Shown here piece by piece: positions 1 to 7,960 of a stretch of 51,640 bases of DNA. The notes beneath the pieces were generated by a model. It worked only from the letters and a program-made list of their open reading frames with translations, searched no databases and had not been told where the DNA came from. The first letter of the stretch is position 1. Each line of letters starts with the position of its first letter. The position numbers were made by a program, and so were the translations under genes. Origin of the DNA: Aeromonas enteropelogenes (GTDB lineage: Bacteria; Pseudomonadota; Gammaproteobacteria; Enterobacterales; Aeromonadaceae); NCBI RefSeq assembly GCF_000819845.1, contig NZ_CDCG01000041.1:1-51640 (forward strand). Direction: 5' to 3'.

Positions 1-19
1 TGCCAGGCACCCAACATGA

Positions 20-47
20 AAACCCCGCTCACTGAGCGGGGTTTTTT
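20..47 (+). terminator. Rho-independent terminator of an upstream gene
   Basis: A perfect 10-bp stem (AACCCCGCTC / GAGCGGGGTT) with a three-base loop runs into six T residues. It must end a gene that lies to the left of the window. Confidence 0.85.
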
Positions 48-235
48 ATTGCCTGAAATTCAGTGTTTTCTGATGTCTCGCCTCATTCGTTCGATATCTA
101 TTCACAACATGTATTTGCTGGATATAAAAAGAACAGAATGTGATGCCTCCACCTTTCTTGTGATCCCCGCTCTGGTTTAATTCATCAGTCCACCACGATG
201 GACCAAGGAATCACAATAATTTGAGGAATGGACAC

Positions 236-685
236 ATGTTCAAGAGAACAGTAACGATGATACTGGCGGCGGGAACCCTGGTATTGGGCGGCTGTGCATC
301 CAATGGTGGTGCCGACTCGTCGACCGACAACGGTGATTTCGGTGGCAAGTCCATCTACCTGCGCGGGGAGATGAATGACTGGATGGCAACCGATGAGAGC
401 AAGGTGGTCAAGGTGGCCGACAAGCTTTACATGGCCAAGGGCACGCTCAAGAAAGAGTGGGCCCCCTACAAGTTCAAATTTGCCGACTCTGGCTGGAGCT
501 GCGGCACCAACTTCGGCTACAAGAGCCCGAGTGACGGCGTTGCGGTGCTGGGTGGTGAGGCTGTGCCGGTCAATCCCTGCTCCAAGTATGAGGACATGAA
601 GTTTTCACCCGAGGTGGACGGGGTCTACGAGTTCTATCTGAATATGGCCGGCGAGACGCCGACCGTGTATGTCAAACAGCCCTGA
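236..685 (+). CDS. Small lipoprotein with carbohydrate-binding (CBM48/E-set-like) fold
   Basis: This 149-residue protein has a lipoprotein signal (hydrophobic stretch, then lipobox LVLGGC with Cys20), so it should be exported and lipid-anchored. The start is ATG 236, preceded by GAGGA seven bases upstream; an in-frame TTG at 221 has no such site. After a Ser/Asp/Gly-rich linker (to about residue 36), the segment IYLRGEMNDW at about residues 40-49 resembles the first strand of early-set/CBM48 domains found in pullulanases and AMPK-beta proteins. The rest looks all-beta and ends in ETPTVYV. There is no catalytic domain. It is monocistronic, with its own terminator. A role in binding a glycan or another envelope ligand is inferred from the fold resemblance only. 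Confidence 0.7.
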   Translation: MFKRTVTMILAAGTLVLGGCASNGGADSSTDNGDFGGKSIYLRGEMNDWMATDESKVVKVADKLYMAKGTLKKEWAPYKFKFADSGWSCGTNFGYKSPSDGVAVLGGEAVPVNPCSKYEDMKFSPEVDGVYEFYLNMAGETPTVYVKQP

Positions 686-730
686 GCTCAGTCTGAACAT
701 TAAATCTTTCAGGAAATGAACCAGTTAAAT

Positions 731-767
731 GCCCCGGTCCAGAAATCTGCTGGCCGGGGCGTTTTTT
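731..767 (+). terminator. Rho-independent terminator after the lipoprotein gene
   Basis: GCCCCGGTCCAG pairs with CTGGCCGGGGC (one bulged T) around a seven-base loop, followed by a run of seven T. Confidence 0.9.
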
Positions 768-800
768 TAGGATAGAATCAGCGCCCTCATGGCGGTAGAT

Positions 801-816
801 ATACTACATATTGTGT
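801..816. promoter_or_regulatory. NrdR-like box 1 upstream of nrdJ
   Basis: ATACTACATATTGTGT matches the NrdR-box consensus ACACAATATATTGTGT at 13 of 16 positions, with a perfect right half. A second weaker box starts exactly 31 bp downstream. Tandem boxes about three helical turns apart are the known arrangement for NrdR, the ATP/dATP-sensing repressor of ribonucleotide reductase genes. Confidence 0.65.
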
Positions 817-831
817 TTTTTTTATTTAATG

Positions 832-847
832 TCACTATTGGTTGTGT
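832..847. promoter_or_regulatory. NrdR-like box 2 upstream of nrdJ
   Basis: TCACTATTGGTTGTGT matches the NrdR consensus at 11 of 16 positions, with an intact TTGTGT right half and CAC in the left half. It lies 31 bp centre-to-centre from the first box and 49 bp before the nrdJa start. On its own it would be weak; the spacing is what supports it. Confidence 0.55.
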
Positions 848-895
848 TTTATGCTGCACGGTGACCTAGGTGCATTCATATAAGGTTGATTGAAT

Positions 896-3043
896 ATGGC
901 TAAATCCGAACCGGTACTGGCGAGCGAAACCGGCTCTCGCCTTATCCCTTTGCAAGAGACCTCTCTCGAAATCTGGGATAGCAAGTATCGCCTCAAGAGC
1001 AAGGATGGCGCGCCCGTCGATGGCAGCATCGATGACACCTACCAGCGAGTGGCCCGAGCTTTGGCCGAACAGGAGCAGGATCCGGCGGCCTGGTATGAAC
1101 CTTTCCTGTGGGCGCTGCGCAATGGTGCCATTCCGGCTGGCCGCATCACCTCCAACGCGGGGGCCTTCGAACACAAGCCGGCGACCTCGACCATCAACTG
1201 CACCGTCTCCGGTACCATCGAAGATTCGATGGACGATATCCTCGGCAAGGTCCATGAGGCAGGCCTGACCCTGAAGGCCGGCTGCGGCATTGGTTATGAC
1301 TTCTCGACCCTGCGTCCGCGCGGTGCTTTTGTCTCCGGCGCCGGTGCCTATACCTCGGGTCCGCTCTCCTTCATGGATATCTATGACAAGATGTGTTTCA
1401 CCGTCTCGTCTGCCGGTGGTCGTCGTGGCGCCCAAATGGGTACCATGGATATCCGTCATCCCGATGTGATCGAGTTTATTCAGGCCAAGCGGGAAGATGG
1501 CCGCCTGCGTCAGTTCAACCTCTCCCTGCTCATCACCGAAGACTTCGTCAAGGCGGTGAAGGAAGATGCTCCCTGGTCGCTTATCTTCCCCTACACCGCC
1601 AAAGAGGTGGAGCTGGATGGCATAGCGCTCGACGACCCGGAGCTGGTGATTTGGGCCGACTGGCCCAACAAGGAAGGGGTGGTTTTCAACGAGCTGGGGC
1701 AGGTCGCCTGCAAAGTCTACAAGACCCTGCCTGCCCGCAAGCTGTGGAATGTCATTATGACCTCCACCTACGACTATGCGGAGCCCGGTTTCATCCTGAT
1801 CGACAAGGTCAACCAGATGAACAACAACTGGTTCTGCGAAGAGATCCGCGCCACCAACCCTTGTGGCGAGCAGCCTCTACCGCCTTATGGCGCCTGCCTG
1901 CTGGGTTCGGTCAACCTGACCCGCTTCGTGCGTGATCCCTTCACCGAACAGGCCGCCTTCGACTGGCCCGCGTTTCGCAAGGTGGTGGCCATTTTCACCC
2001 GCATGCTCGACAACGTGGTAGAGATCAACCAGCTGCCGCTGGCCAAGCAGCGCGAGGAGATCACAGCCAAGCGTCGTCACGGCATGGGCTTCCTTGGCTT
2101 GGGCTCGACCCTCACCATGCTGCAGATCAAGTATGGCTCTGCCGCCTCCGTCGCCTTCACCGAGCAGGTTTCCCAGGAGTTGGCCATGACTGGCTGGCAG
2201 GAGTCTCTGCGGCTGGCAAAGGAGAAGGGCCCGGCTCCCATCATGGAGCAGGAGTTCGAGGTGACCGGCAAGATGCTGCGACTGCGTCCCGAGATGGCTG
2301 CCGATGGCATCAAGCTGGGCGACAAGGTCAAGGGCAAGGTGCTGCATGCACGCTACAGCCGCTACATGCAACAGGTGGCCGAGGTGGATCCCGAGCTCGT
2401 TGCCGAACTGGCCGAAGTAGGTGGCCGCTTTACTCACCACAGCAGTATTGCGCCGACCGGTACCATCTCGCTGTCGCTGGCCAACAACGCCAGCAATGGC
2501 ATCGAGCCGAGCTTTGCCCATCACTATTGCCGCAACGTCATCAAGCCGGGCAAGAAGAGCAAGGAGAGCGTGGATGTCTACTCCTTCGAGCTGCTGGCCT
2601 ACCGTGAGCTGGTGAATCCGGCTGCTATGCCCTATGCCGAGGCTGAGGCGAGCCGGCTGCCGGACTACTTCATCACCGCCGATGACATCACGCCGGCCCA
2701 GCATGTGGATATTCAGGCCGCAGCCCAGCGCTGGATCGACTCCTCCATCTCCAAAACCGCCAATGTGCCGACCGATTTTCCGTTCGAGCAGTTCAAGGAC
2801 ATCTACATGTATGCCTCGGACTCCGGCCTCAAGGGCTGCACCACCTTCCGCTTCAACCCGGAGGCCTTCCAGGGCGTGCTGGTGAAGGAGAAGGATCTGG
2901 AGAACACTCAATACGAGTTCACTCTGGAAGATGGCTCCGTCATCACCGCCAGGGGCAATGAAGAGATCGAATACGACGGCGAGCTGCACACAGCTGCAAA
3001 CCTCTATGACGCCTTGAAAGAAGGCTATTACGGTAAATTCTGA
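896..3043 (+). CDS. nrdJ: Class II (adenosylcobalamin-dependent) ribonucleotide reductase, large part NrdJa
   Basis: NrdJa reduces ribonucleotides to deoxyribonucleotides using a radical generated from adenosylcobalamin, so it works with or without oxygen. The 715-residue protein carries the class II barrel signatures: NCTVSGTIEDSMDD and the glycine-rich KAGCGIGYDFS region (about residues 100-140), the finger-loop NPCGEQ with catalytic Cys and Glu (about residue 322), and PTGTISL near residue 520. ATG 896 is chosen over TTG 890 because AAGG lies ten bases upstream and residues MAKSE follow. The polypeptide stops before the C-terminal zinc/redox cysteine region, which is supplied by the next gene ten bases later, as in the split NrdJa/NrdJb of Pseudomonas aeruginosa. 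Two NrdR-like boxes precede it. No B12 riboswitch was seen. Confidence 0.93.
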   Translation: MAKSEPVLASETGSRLIPLQETSLEIWDSKYRLKSKDGAPVDGSIDDTYQRVARALAEQEQDPAAWYEPFLWALRNGAIPAGRITSNAGAFEHKPATSTINCTVSGTIEDSMDDILGKVHEAGLTLKAGCGIGYDFSTLRPRGAFVSGAGAYTSGPLSFMDIYDKMCFTVSSAGGRRGAQMGTMDIRHPDVIEFIQAKREDGRLRQFNLSLLITEDFVKAVKEDAPWSLIFPYTAKEVELDGIALDDPELVIWADWPNKEGVVFNELGQVACKVYKTLPARKLWNVIMTSTYDYAEPGFILIDKVNQMNNNWFCEEIRATNPCGEQPLPPYGACLLGSVNLTRFVRDPFTEQAAFDWPAFRKVVAIFTRMLDNVVEINQLPLAKQREEITAKRRHGMGFLGLGSTLTMLQIKYGSAASVAFTEQVSQELAMTGWQESLRLAKEKGPAPIMEQEFEVTGKMLRLRPEMAADGIKLGDKVKGKVLHARYSRYMQQVAEVDPELVAELAEVGGRFTHHSSIAPTGTISLSLANNASNGIEPSFAHHYCRNVIKPGKKSKESVDVYSFELLAYRELVNPAAMPYAEAEASRLPDYFITADDITPAQHVDIQAAAQRWIDSSISKTANVPTDFPFEQFKDIYMYASDSGLKGCTTFRFNPEAFQGVLVKEKDLENTQYEFTLEDGSVITARGNEEIEYDGELHTAANLYDALKEGYYGKF

Positions 3044-3053
3044 GAACGACATC

Positions 3054-3737
3054 ATGGTCAAGAAGATCGACAAGAAAATCGTCGCCTACAAGGTGCACAC
3101 CCGGGATGAGCCACAAGAAGATCTGGCCCCGCAGGACGACGTGGTACACATGCACGAGACCGTGCTGCGCCCGGAGCGGCTGATGGGCACTACCTACAAG
3201 CTGAAGACGCCCGAGCATGTCTCCGAGCACTCGCTGTTTATCACCATCAACGACATCATCCTCAACGAAGGCACTGTTCATGAGACCCGCCGTCCGTTCG
3301 AGATCTTCATCAACTCCAAGAGCCTGGAACACTACCAGTGGATCGTGGCGCTGACCCGCATCATTTCGGCAGTGTTTCGCAAGGGCGGGGATGTTACCTT
3401 CCTGGTGGAGGAGCTGCGCTCTGTGTTCGATCCCAAGGGCGGTTACTGGAACAAGGGCAAGTATGTTCCCTCCCTCATCGCCGAAATTGGCAACGTGATC
3501 GAGACCCACCTCACCGAGATTGGCATGCTCAAGGCCCCCGGGCTGGATGAACACCAACAGGCGTTTCTGGCCGAGAAGCAGGCCGAACTCCAGGCCCAGC
3601 AGAACGAGGAAGCTCAGTCGGCCGGCAATGGCTTCCCGGCCAATGCCGCGCTCTGCTACAAGTGCCACACCAAGGCGCTGGTACTGAAGGATGGCTGCAT
3701 GACTTGCCTCAACTGCGGCGATTCCAAGTGCGGTTAA
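3054..3737 (+). CDS. Class II ribonucleotide reductase, C-terminal part NrdJb
   Basis: This 227-residue protein is the detached C-terminal portion of class II reductase. Its N-terminal two thirds match the TSCPD-type domain of NrdJ, and it ends in a cysteine cluster (CYKC, CMTCLNC, CG; about residues 200-227). That cluster is suited to metal binding and to re-reducing the active-site disulfide of NrdJa. The gene starts ten bases after nrdJa and ends in a strong terminator, so the two form one operon. A stretch at about residues 175-195 rich in Gln, Ala and Glu looks like a flexible linker before the cysteine tail. It is not a broken fragment: the frame is clean and the split is known from pseudomonads. 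Confidence 0.9.
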   Translation: MVKKIDKKIVAYKVHTRDEPQEDLAPQDDVVHMHETVLRPERLMGTTYKLKTPEHVSEHSLFITINDIILNEGTVHETRRPFEIFINSKSLEHYQWIVALTRIISAVFRKGGDVTFLVEELRSVFDPKGGYWNKGKYVPSLIAEIGNVIETHLTEIGMLKAPGLDEHQQAFLAEKQAELQAQQNEEAQSAGNGFPANAALCYKCHTKALVLKDGCMTCLNCGDSKCG

Positions 3738-3756
3738 GTAGATGAACCAGCAAAGC

Positions 3757-3784
3757 GACCGGCCACAGTGCCGGTCTTTTTTTT
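3757..3784 (+). terminator. Terminator of the nrdJab operon
   Basis: GACCGGC pairs with GCCGGTC around a six-base loop, followed by eight T. Confidence 0.9.
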
Positions 3785-3943
3785 GCTGCTTTTATGCGCA
3801 AACGATCGGGGTGAACAAGCGATTTGTTGCGCGATGGTAAAATCGGGCGTAGCGTTGAAAGTAATAAAACTGTCACGGCCGTGTGGTTTCAATGACATCT
3901 GAGATTCACACACGTGGCACCTTCAGTGCCAAGGAGGATGCTT

Positions 3944-5314
3944 ATGGACAATGCTGACCGAAAGCTGTTTATCCTGGATACCAACGTTCTGCTTCACGAA
4001 CCCCTCGCCATCTACTCCTTCAAAGAGCACGACGTACTGATCCCCATGACGGTGCTGGAGGAGCTCGACAACATCAAGGATCGCCACAAGGATGTCAGCC
4101 GTGACGCCCGGGTGGCTATTCGGGCACTGGAGGATGTGTTTCGCGATGCCTCGACCGACGAGATTACCCAGGGCGTTCCTCTGGCCGGTGAGGCCAGTGG
4201 CCATATCTGCATCTTCAGCGATCACCATCTGCCTCAGGATGCCGAGGTGTTCACCGACAAGGAGGCGGACAACCGCATCATCAACGCCGCCCTCTATCTG
4301 CAAAAGCATGAGATGAAGCGCCAGGTTGTGCTGGTGACCAAGGACATCAACATGCGCCTCAAGGCCAAGGGGGCCGGGCTGGCACATGTGGAGGATTATC
4401 GCAGCGACCAGCTGATCGACGACATCCGGCTGCTGGCCAAGGGCTTTCAGGTGGTGCCCGGAAGTTTCTGGGAGCGGGTGGGGGAGTGCGAGAGCGAGAC
4501 CCACGGCCGCGACACCATTCACGTCATTGATGACAAGCTGCTGGACGGCGTCCACGTCAACCAGTACCTGATCGATGAAGAGAACTTCTTCGCGGCCCGG
4601 GTGCTGAGCCACGATGGCCACAAGATCCACCTCAAGGATCTGGGGCGTGAGCGCCTGCTGTCGCGCAAAGCCTGGGGCGTACATCCCAAAAACGTCTATC
4701 AAGGCATGGCGCTGGACGCCCTGCTCGATCCCCACATCGATCTGGTGATCCTGACCGGCCCGGCCGGCTGCGGCAAGACCCTGCTGGCCATGGCGGCGGC
4801 CCTGGAGCTGGTGATCGAGAAGGGGATCTACGACAAGGTGATCGTCACCCGTAACACCCCAGAAATCGCCGAGAGCATCGGCTTCCTGCCCGGCACTGAA
4901 GAAGAGAAGATGATGCCCTGGCTGGCAGCCATCACGGATACCCTGGAGGTGTTGCACAAGCAGGACGAGAACATGAGTGGGTCGCTGAGCTACATCATGG
5001 AGAAGGCCAACATCCAGTTCAAATCGGTCAACTTCATGCGTGGGCGTAGCATCCAGAACACCTTCGTACTGCTGGATGAGTGCCAGAACCTGACGGCTTC
5101 CCAGATCAAGACCATCATCACCCGCTGCGGCGAGGGGACCAAGATCGTCTGCTCCGGCAACCTGGCGCAGATCGATTCCAACTACCTGAGCCCGGTGACC
5201 TCGGGTCTGACCTACATAGTCGAGCGATTCAAGGACTTCGATGGCAGTGCCAACATCTTCCTGAACGGGGTAATGCGCAGCAAGCTCGCCTCCTTCGCCG
5301 AGGAAAACCTCTGA
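3944..5314 (+). CDS. PIN domain-PhoH family ATPase/RNA helicase-like protein
   Basis: The 456-residue protein fuses an N-terminal PIN domain (LDTNVLLHEP near residue 10, with further acidic residues in EELDN and DKEADNR) to a PhoH-type ATPase. The ATPase has Walker A GPAGCGKT (about residues 270-277) and Walker B-like FVLLDECQN (about 375). PIN-PhoH proteins are proposed to unwind and cut RNA; the exact target in gammaproteobacteria is not established. ATG 3944 is chosen because AGGAGG lies six bases upstream; the first in-frame ATG, 3938, directly touches that site. The gene stands alone and ends in a terminator shared with the convergent thiamine operon. Confidence 0.9.
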   Translation: MDNADRKLFILDTNVLLHEPLAIYSFKEHDVLIPMTVLEELDNIKDRHKDVSRDARVAIRALEDVFRDASTDEITQGVPLAGEASGHICIFSDHHLPQDAEVFTDKEADNRIINAALYLQKHEMKRQVVLVTKDINMRLKAKGAGLAHVEDYRSDQLIDDIRLLAKGFQVVPGSFWERVGECESETHGRDTIHVIDDKLLDGVHVNQYLIDEENFFAARVLSHDGHKIHLKDLGRERLLSRKAWGVHPKNVYQGMALDALLDPHIDLVILTGPAGCGKTLLAMAAALELVIEKGIYDKVIVTRNTPEIAESIGFLPGTEEEKMMPWLAAITDTLEVLHKQDENMSGSLSYIMEKANIQFKSVNFMRGRSIQNTFVLLDECQNLTASQIKTIITRCGEGTKIVCSGNLAQIDSNYLSPVTSGLTYIVERFKDFDGSANIFLNGVMRSKLASFAEENL

Positions 5315-5337
5315 TTGCAGGCGGTCTCTGCCCATGC

Positions 5338-5369
5338 AAAAGGGGAAGCCAGCCGGCTTCCCCTTTTTG
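5338..5369. terminator. Bidirectional terminator between phoH-like gene and thiBPQ
   Basis: A perfect 13-bp stem (AAAAGGGGAAGCC / GGCTTCCCCTTTT) with a four-base loop has A-run and T-run flanks, so it can serve both convergent genes. It lies directly after the stop of the displaced old thiQ end. Confidence 0.9.
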
Positions 5370-5383
5370 ATCTCATCGCTGGT

Positions 5384-5531
5384 TTATTGCCCCAGATAGC
5401 GCAGCAGCCCGGGATGATCGCTCTGTTGCAGGATGGTCGGCGTGCCTTGCAGGGCGATGCGTCCCGCGCCGATGAAGAGCACCTGATCGGCGATAAGCCG
5501 AGCCTCTTCAGGGCAATGAGGGGGAAACCAT
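5384..5531 (-). pseudogene. Relic of a second thiQ 3' end
   Basis: Read on the minus strand, this segment encodes ARLIADQVLFIGAG, then LQGTPTILQQ and LLRYLGQ before TAA at 5384-5386. That parallels the last 48 or so codons of the intact thiQ next door. Forty bases (5397-5436) are identical to 5574-5613, an offset of 177 bp; overall identity by eye is near 88 percent. An indel near 5515 breaks the frame and there is no start codon or ribosome site. It ends just before the terminator, so it is probably the original end of the operon. Confidence 0.85.
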
Positions 5532-5548
5532 CGCTGTTAATTGTTCCT

Positions 5549-6256
5549 TTATGGTGCGGGAGTACAGCCAAGGTAGCGCAGCAGCCCGGGATGATCGCTC
5601 TGTTGCAGGATGGCCGGTGTGCCTTGCAAAGCGATGCGTCCCTCGTCGATAAAGAGCACCTGATCGGCGATAAGCTGGGCATCTTCCGGATTGTGGGAAA
5701 CCATCAACACTGTGATGCCCTGTTCGCAGGCAAGGCGGGCGACTTCGGCCAGCATCTCCCGGCGCAGGGCGGGATCGAGCGCCGAGAAGGGCTCATCCAG
5801 CAGCAGCAGAGGCTTGCCACGCACCAAGGCACGGGCAAGCCCCACACGTTGTTGCTGACCACCGGAGAGCTGCTCCGGCAGACGTGTCAGCATCTCGCCA
5901 AGGCCCACTCGTGCAGCGGCATCTCTCACCTGCTCCCGCTGGGCAGGAGTCAGTCTCAGGCCCGGGTGCAGGCCGATGGCGATGTTGTCGAACACCGAGA
6001 GGTGCAGGAACAGGTTGTGATCCTGAAACAGTGTGGTGACCGGTCGCTCGGCAGGCCCCAGTGGCAGCAGATCCTGGCCGTCGAAGCTGAGAGCGCCAGA
6101 CTCCACCGGCACGAAGCCGGCGATCATGCCGAGCAGGGTCGACTTGCCCGCGCCGCTTGGGCCGATCAGCGCGGTGATCTCCCCCTTCGGCAGCGTCGCC
6201 GTGAAGCTCACGCGCCAATCCGGGTAGCTGGTGACGAGGGTATCAATGTTCAGCAT
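5549..6256 (-). CDS. thiQ: Thiamine/TPP ABC importer ATP-binding protein ThiQ
   Basis: ThiQ powers import of thiamine and its phosphates. The 235-residue protein has Walker A GPSGAGKST (about residues 33-41), Q-loop FQDHNLF, ABC signature LSGGQQQR, Walker B LLLLDEPFSALDP and the switch His in VSHN, all in order. The start is ATG 6256, with AGGAAG just upstream overlapping the stop of a displaced thiP end. Its own last residues (CTPAP) differ from the relic end (Q) downstream, suggesting the present C-terminus was acquired by recombination. It is the third gene of thiBPQ and presumably under the TPP riboswitch. Confidence 0.93.
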   Translation of the reverse strand: MLNIDTLVTSYPDWRVSFTATLPKGEITALIGPSGAGKSTLLGMIAGFVPVESGALSFDGQDLLPLGPAERPVTTLFQDHNLFLHLSVFDNIAIGLHPGLRLTPAQREQVRDAAARVGLGEMLTRLPEQLSGGQQQRVGLARALVRGKPLLLLDEPFSALDPALRREMLAEVARLACEQGITVLMVSHNPEDAQLIADQVLFIDEGRIALQGTPAILQQSDHPGLLRYLGCTPAP

Positions 6257-6266
6257 TCTTTCTTCC

Positions 6267-6318
6267 TCAAGGGGTCCGTTCGACTAGCCAGAACAGCCGC
6301 AGACACGGTAACGCAGGG
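6267..6318 (-). pseudogene. Relic of a second thiP 3' end
   Basis: Between the thiP stop and the thiQ start, the minus strand reads CLRLFWLVERTP then TGA (6267-6269). The intact thiP ends CFSLFWLVERGLGG and seven or so more residues. Shared residues LFWLVER are backed at DNA level by TCGAC(T/C)AGCCAGAA on the plus strand, offset 92 bp. The relic's TGA overlaps the thiQ ribosome binding site (TGAGGAAG), as expected for an original thiP-thiQ junction. The upstream boundary is uncertain. Confidence 0.75.
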
Positions 6319-6337
6319 GAGCAAGCTCCTTTGTCGC

Positions 6338-7960
6338 TCAATGCTCGACATGTTTTCCTCCAAGTCCCCGCTCGACCAGCCAGAATAGGGAAAAACAGAG
6401 CATCAGCAGCAGCAGGGCAGTGGCGGCCGCCTCGGTCAGGCGATAGCTGCCGAGTTGCTGGTAGAGCAGCCAGGGCAGGGTGGTGAGCTCTTGGCTGCCA
6501 AACATGGCAATGGCGCCAAGATCCCCCAGCGAGAGGATCATGGAGAGCGCCGCCGCCTGGGCCAGCGGACGGCGCAGCAGGGGCCACTCCACCAGCCGCA
6601 GGCGATGCAGGCTGTGTACCCCCAGGCTGTCAGCCAGCCGGTCATACTGGCGTACCACCAGCTGCATGGGAGCGGAGAGAGTGCGTAGCACATAGGGCAG
6701 TGCCATCAGGGCGTTGACCAACACTACCAGCCAGGGGCCGAGGGCAAACACGTCGGTGAAGGGCATGAACATGATGAACAGGCCGGTGGAGAGCACCACG
6801 GCCGGGATCATCAGGATCATGGAGCCGCTGGCTTCCCACAGGGCGGCGGCCCGGCGCTTGTGTTCACGTACCTTGAGGTGACGGCTGGTGAGCAGCAGGG
6901 CGGCCCCGAGCAGGGTAGCCAGGGTGCCCGCCGCGAGCGCGATCAGGATCGACTGGCCACTGGCCTGCCATAGCCGGTTCGAGCTCAGCGCCGTCAGCAG
7001 GCCGGGGTGAAAACCGGCCACGACGATAGCCAGCAGTGGCGGCAGGAAGATGGCGAGCCCGCTGAGCAGCGCCAGAGTATCGACCGCGAGCGTGCCAGAC
7101 TGGTGGCGGTCCGGGCGCAAGCAGGGGCGGCGTGAGCTCAGGCGGTTGGCCGGTGTGGTTTGCAGCTTGTGCTGCAGCAGGAGCAGGGCGGCGGTCAGCA
7201 GCAACTGAACCAGCGCCAGTCCGCCGGCGGTGGCGAGATCGAAATCAAAGCGCAGCGCCTGATAGACGGCCACCTCCAGGGTGGTGGACTTGGGGCCGCC
7301 ACCGAGGGCCAGTACGGTCGTGAAGCTGGTGAAGCAGAGCATGAAGATGAGGCTCGCCAGACCCGGTAGCTGGGCCCGGATCAGCGGCCACTCCAGCAGT
7401 CTGAAGATGTGGATCGATCGCATGCCGAGCTGACTGGCGAGGCGCCAGGAGGATTCTGGGATGCTCTCTATGCTCTGCAGGATGAGGCGCGCCGCCAGCG
7501 GCATGTTGAAGAAGACGTGGGCCAGCAGGATGCCGAACAGACCGTAGAGGTAGTTGCCGGGATCCAGCCCGAGGGAGCGCAGCAACTGCGGCAGCCAGCC
7601 CTGCTTGCCGTGTACCGCGACGATGCCGAAGATGGCGATGATCACCGGCAGCACCAGGGAGAGGCCAAACAGCTTGAGCAGCAGGTGGCGACCGGTAAAA
7701 CGGCGCCGGGCCAGGGCGCGGGCGACCGGGATGGCGAGCCCGAGGCTCAGCAAAGTGGAGAGCAGCGCCTGCCCCAGGCTGAAACCCAGTACGTGGCGCA
7801 GGTAGGGATCGGCCAGCAGGGTGCGAGGGGAGAGCCCCCCGGCCTGCCACAACAGGGCCGCAAGCGGCCCCAGGGACAACAGCAGGATCAGGCCGGTGGC
7901 TGCGCTGCCAGGCAGCCACCAGAGAGGGCGAGCTCCTGATTTCACGAAGAGACGATTCAC
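6338..7960 (-). CDS. thiP: Thiamine/TPP ABC importer permease ThiP
   Basis: ThiP is the inner-membrane channel of the thiamine importer: two fused permease halves, about 540 residues, with roughly a dozen hydrophobic segments. EAA-type loop signatures appear in each half (the segment after SSWRLASQLG and the one after YDRLADSLGV). GTG 7960 is the likely start because it overlaps the thiB stop as GTGA; a GTG at 7993 would extend the protein by 11 residues into thiB. The C-terminus GKHVEH is followed by a relic of a different thiP end. Translational coupling with thiB fits a single complex. Confidence 0.9.
   Translation of the reverse strand: MNRLFVKSGARPLWWLPGSAATGLILLLSLGPLAALLWQAGGLSPRTLLADPYLRHVLGFSLGQALLSTLLSLGLAIPVARALARRRFTGRHLLLKLFGLSLVLPVIIAIFGIVAVHGKQGWLPQLLRSLGLDPGNYLYGLFGILLAHVFFNMPLAARLILQSIESIPESSWRLASQLGMRSIHIFRLLEWPLIRAQLPGLASLIFMLCFTSFTTVLALGGGPKSTTLEVAVYQALRFDFDLATAGGLALVQLLLTAALLLLQHKLQTTPANRLSSRRPCLRPDRHQSGTLAVDTLALLSGLAIFLPPLLAIVVAGFHPGLLTALSSNRLWQASGQSILIALAAGTLATLLGAALLLTSRHLKVREHKRRAAALWEASGSMILMIPAVVLSTGLFIMFMPFTDVFALGPWLVVLVNALMALPYVLRTLSAPMQLVVRQYDRLADSLGVHSLHRLRLVEWPLLRRPLAQAAALSMILSLGDLGAIAMFGSQELTTLPWLLYQQLGSYRLTEAAATALLLLMLCFSLFWLVERGLGGKHVEH

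Noticed and set aside
686..895. Cobalamin riboswitch before nrdJ
   Set aside because: No B12-box sequence (such as the AGYCMGgAgaCCkGCcd-type block) was seen; the region is short and AT-rich and instead holds NrdR-like boxes.
5315..6388. Plus-strand 357-codon open frame across thiQ and its 3' relic
   Set aside because: It is antisense to thiQ, whose ABC motifs are unmistakable, and its own sequence is low-complexity Gln/His/Ala typical of an antisense shadow.
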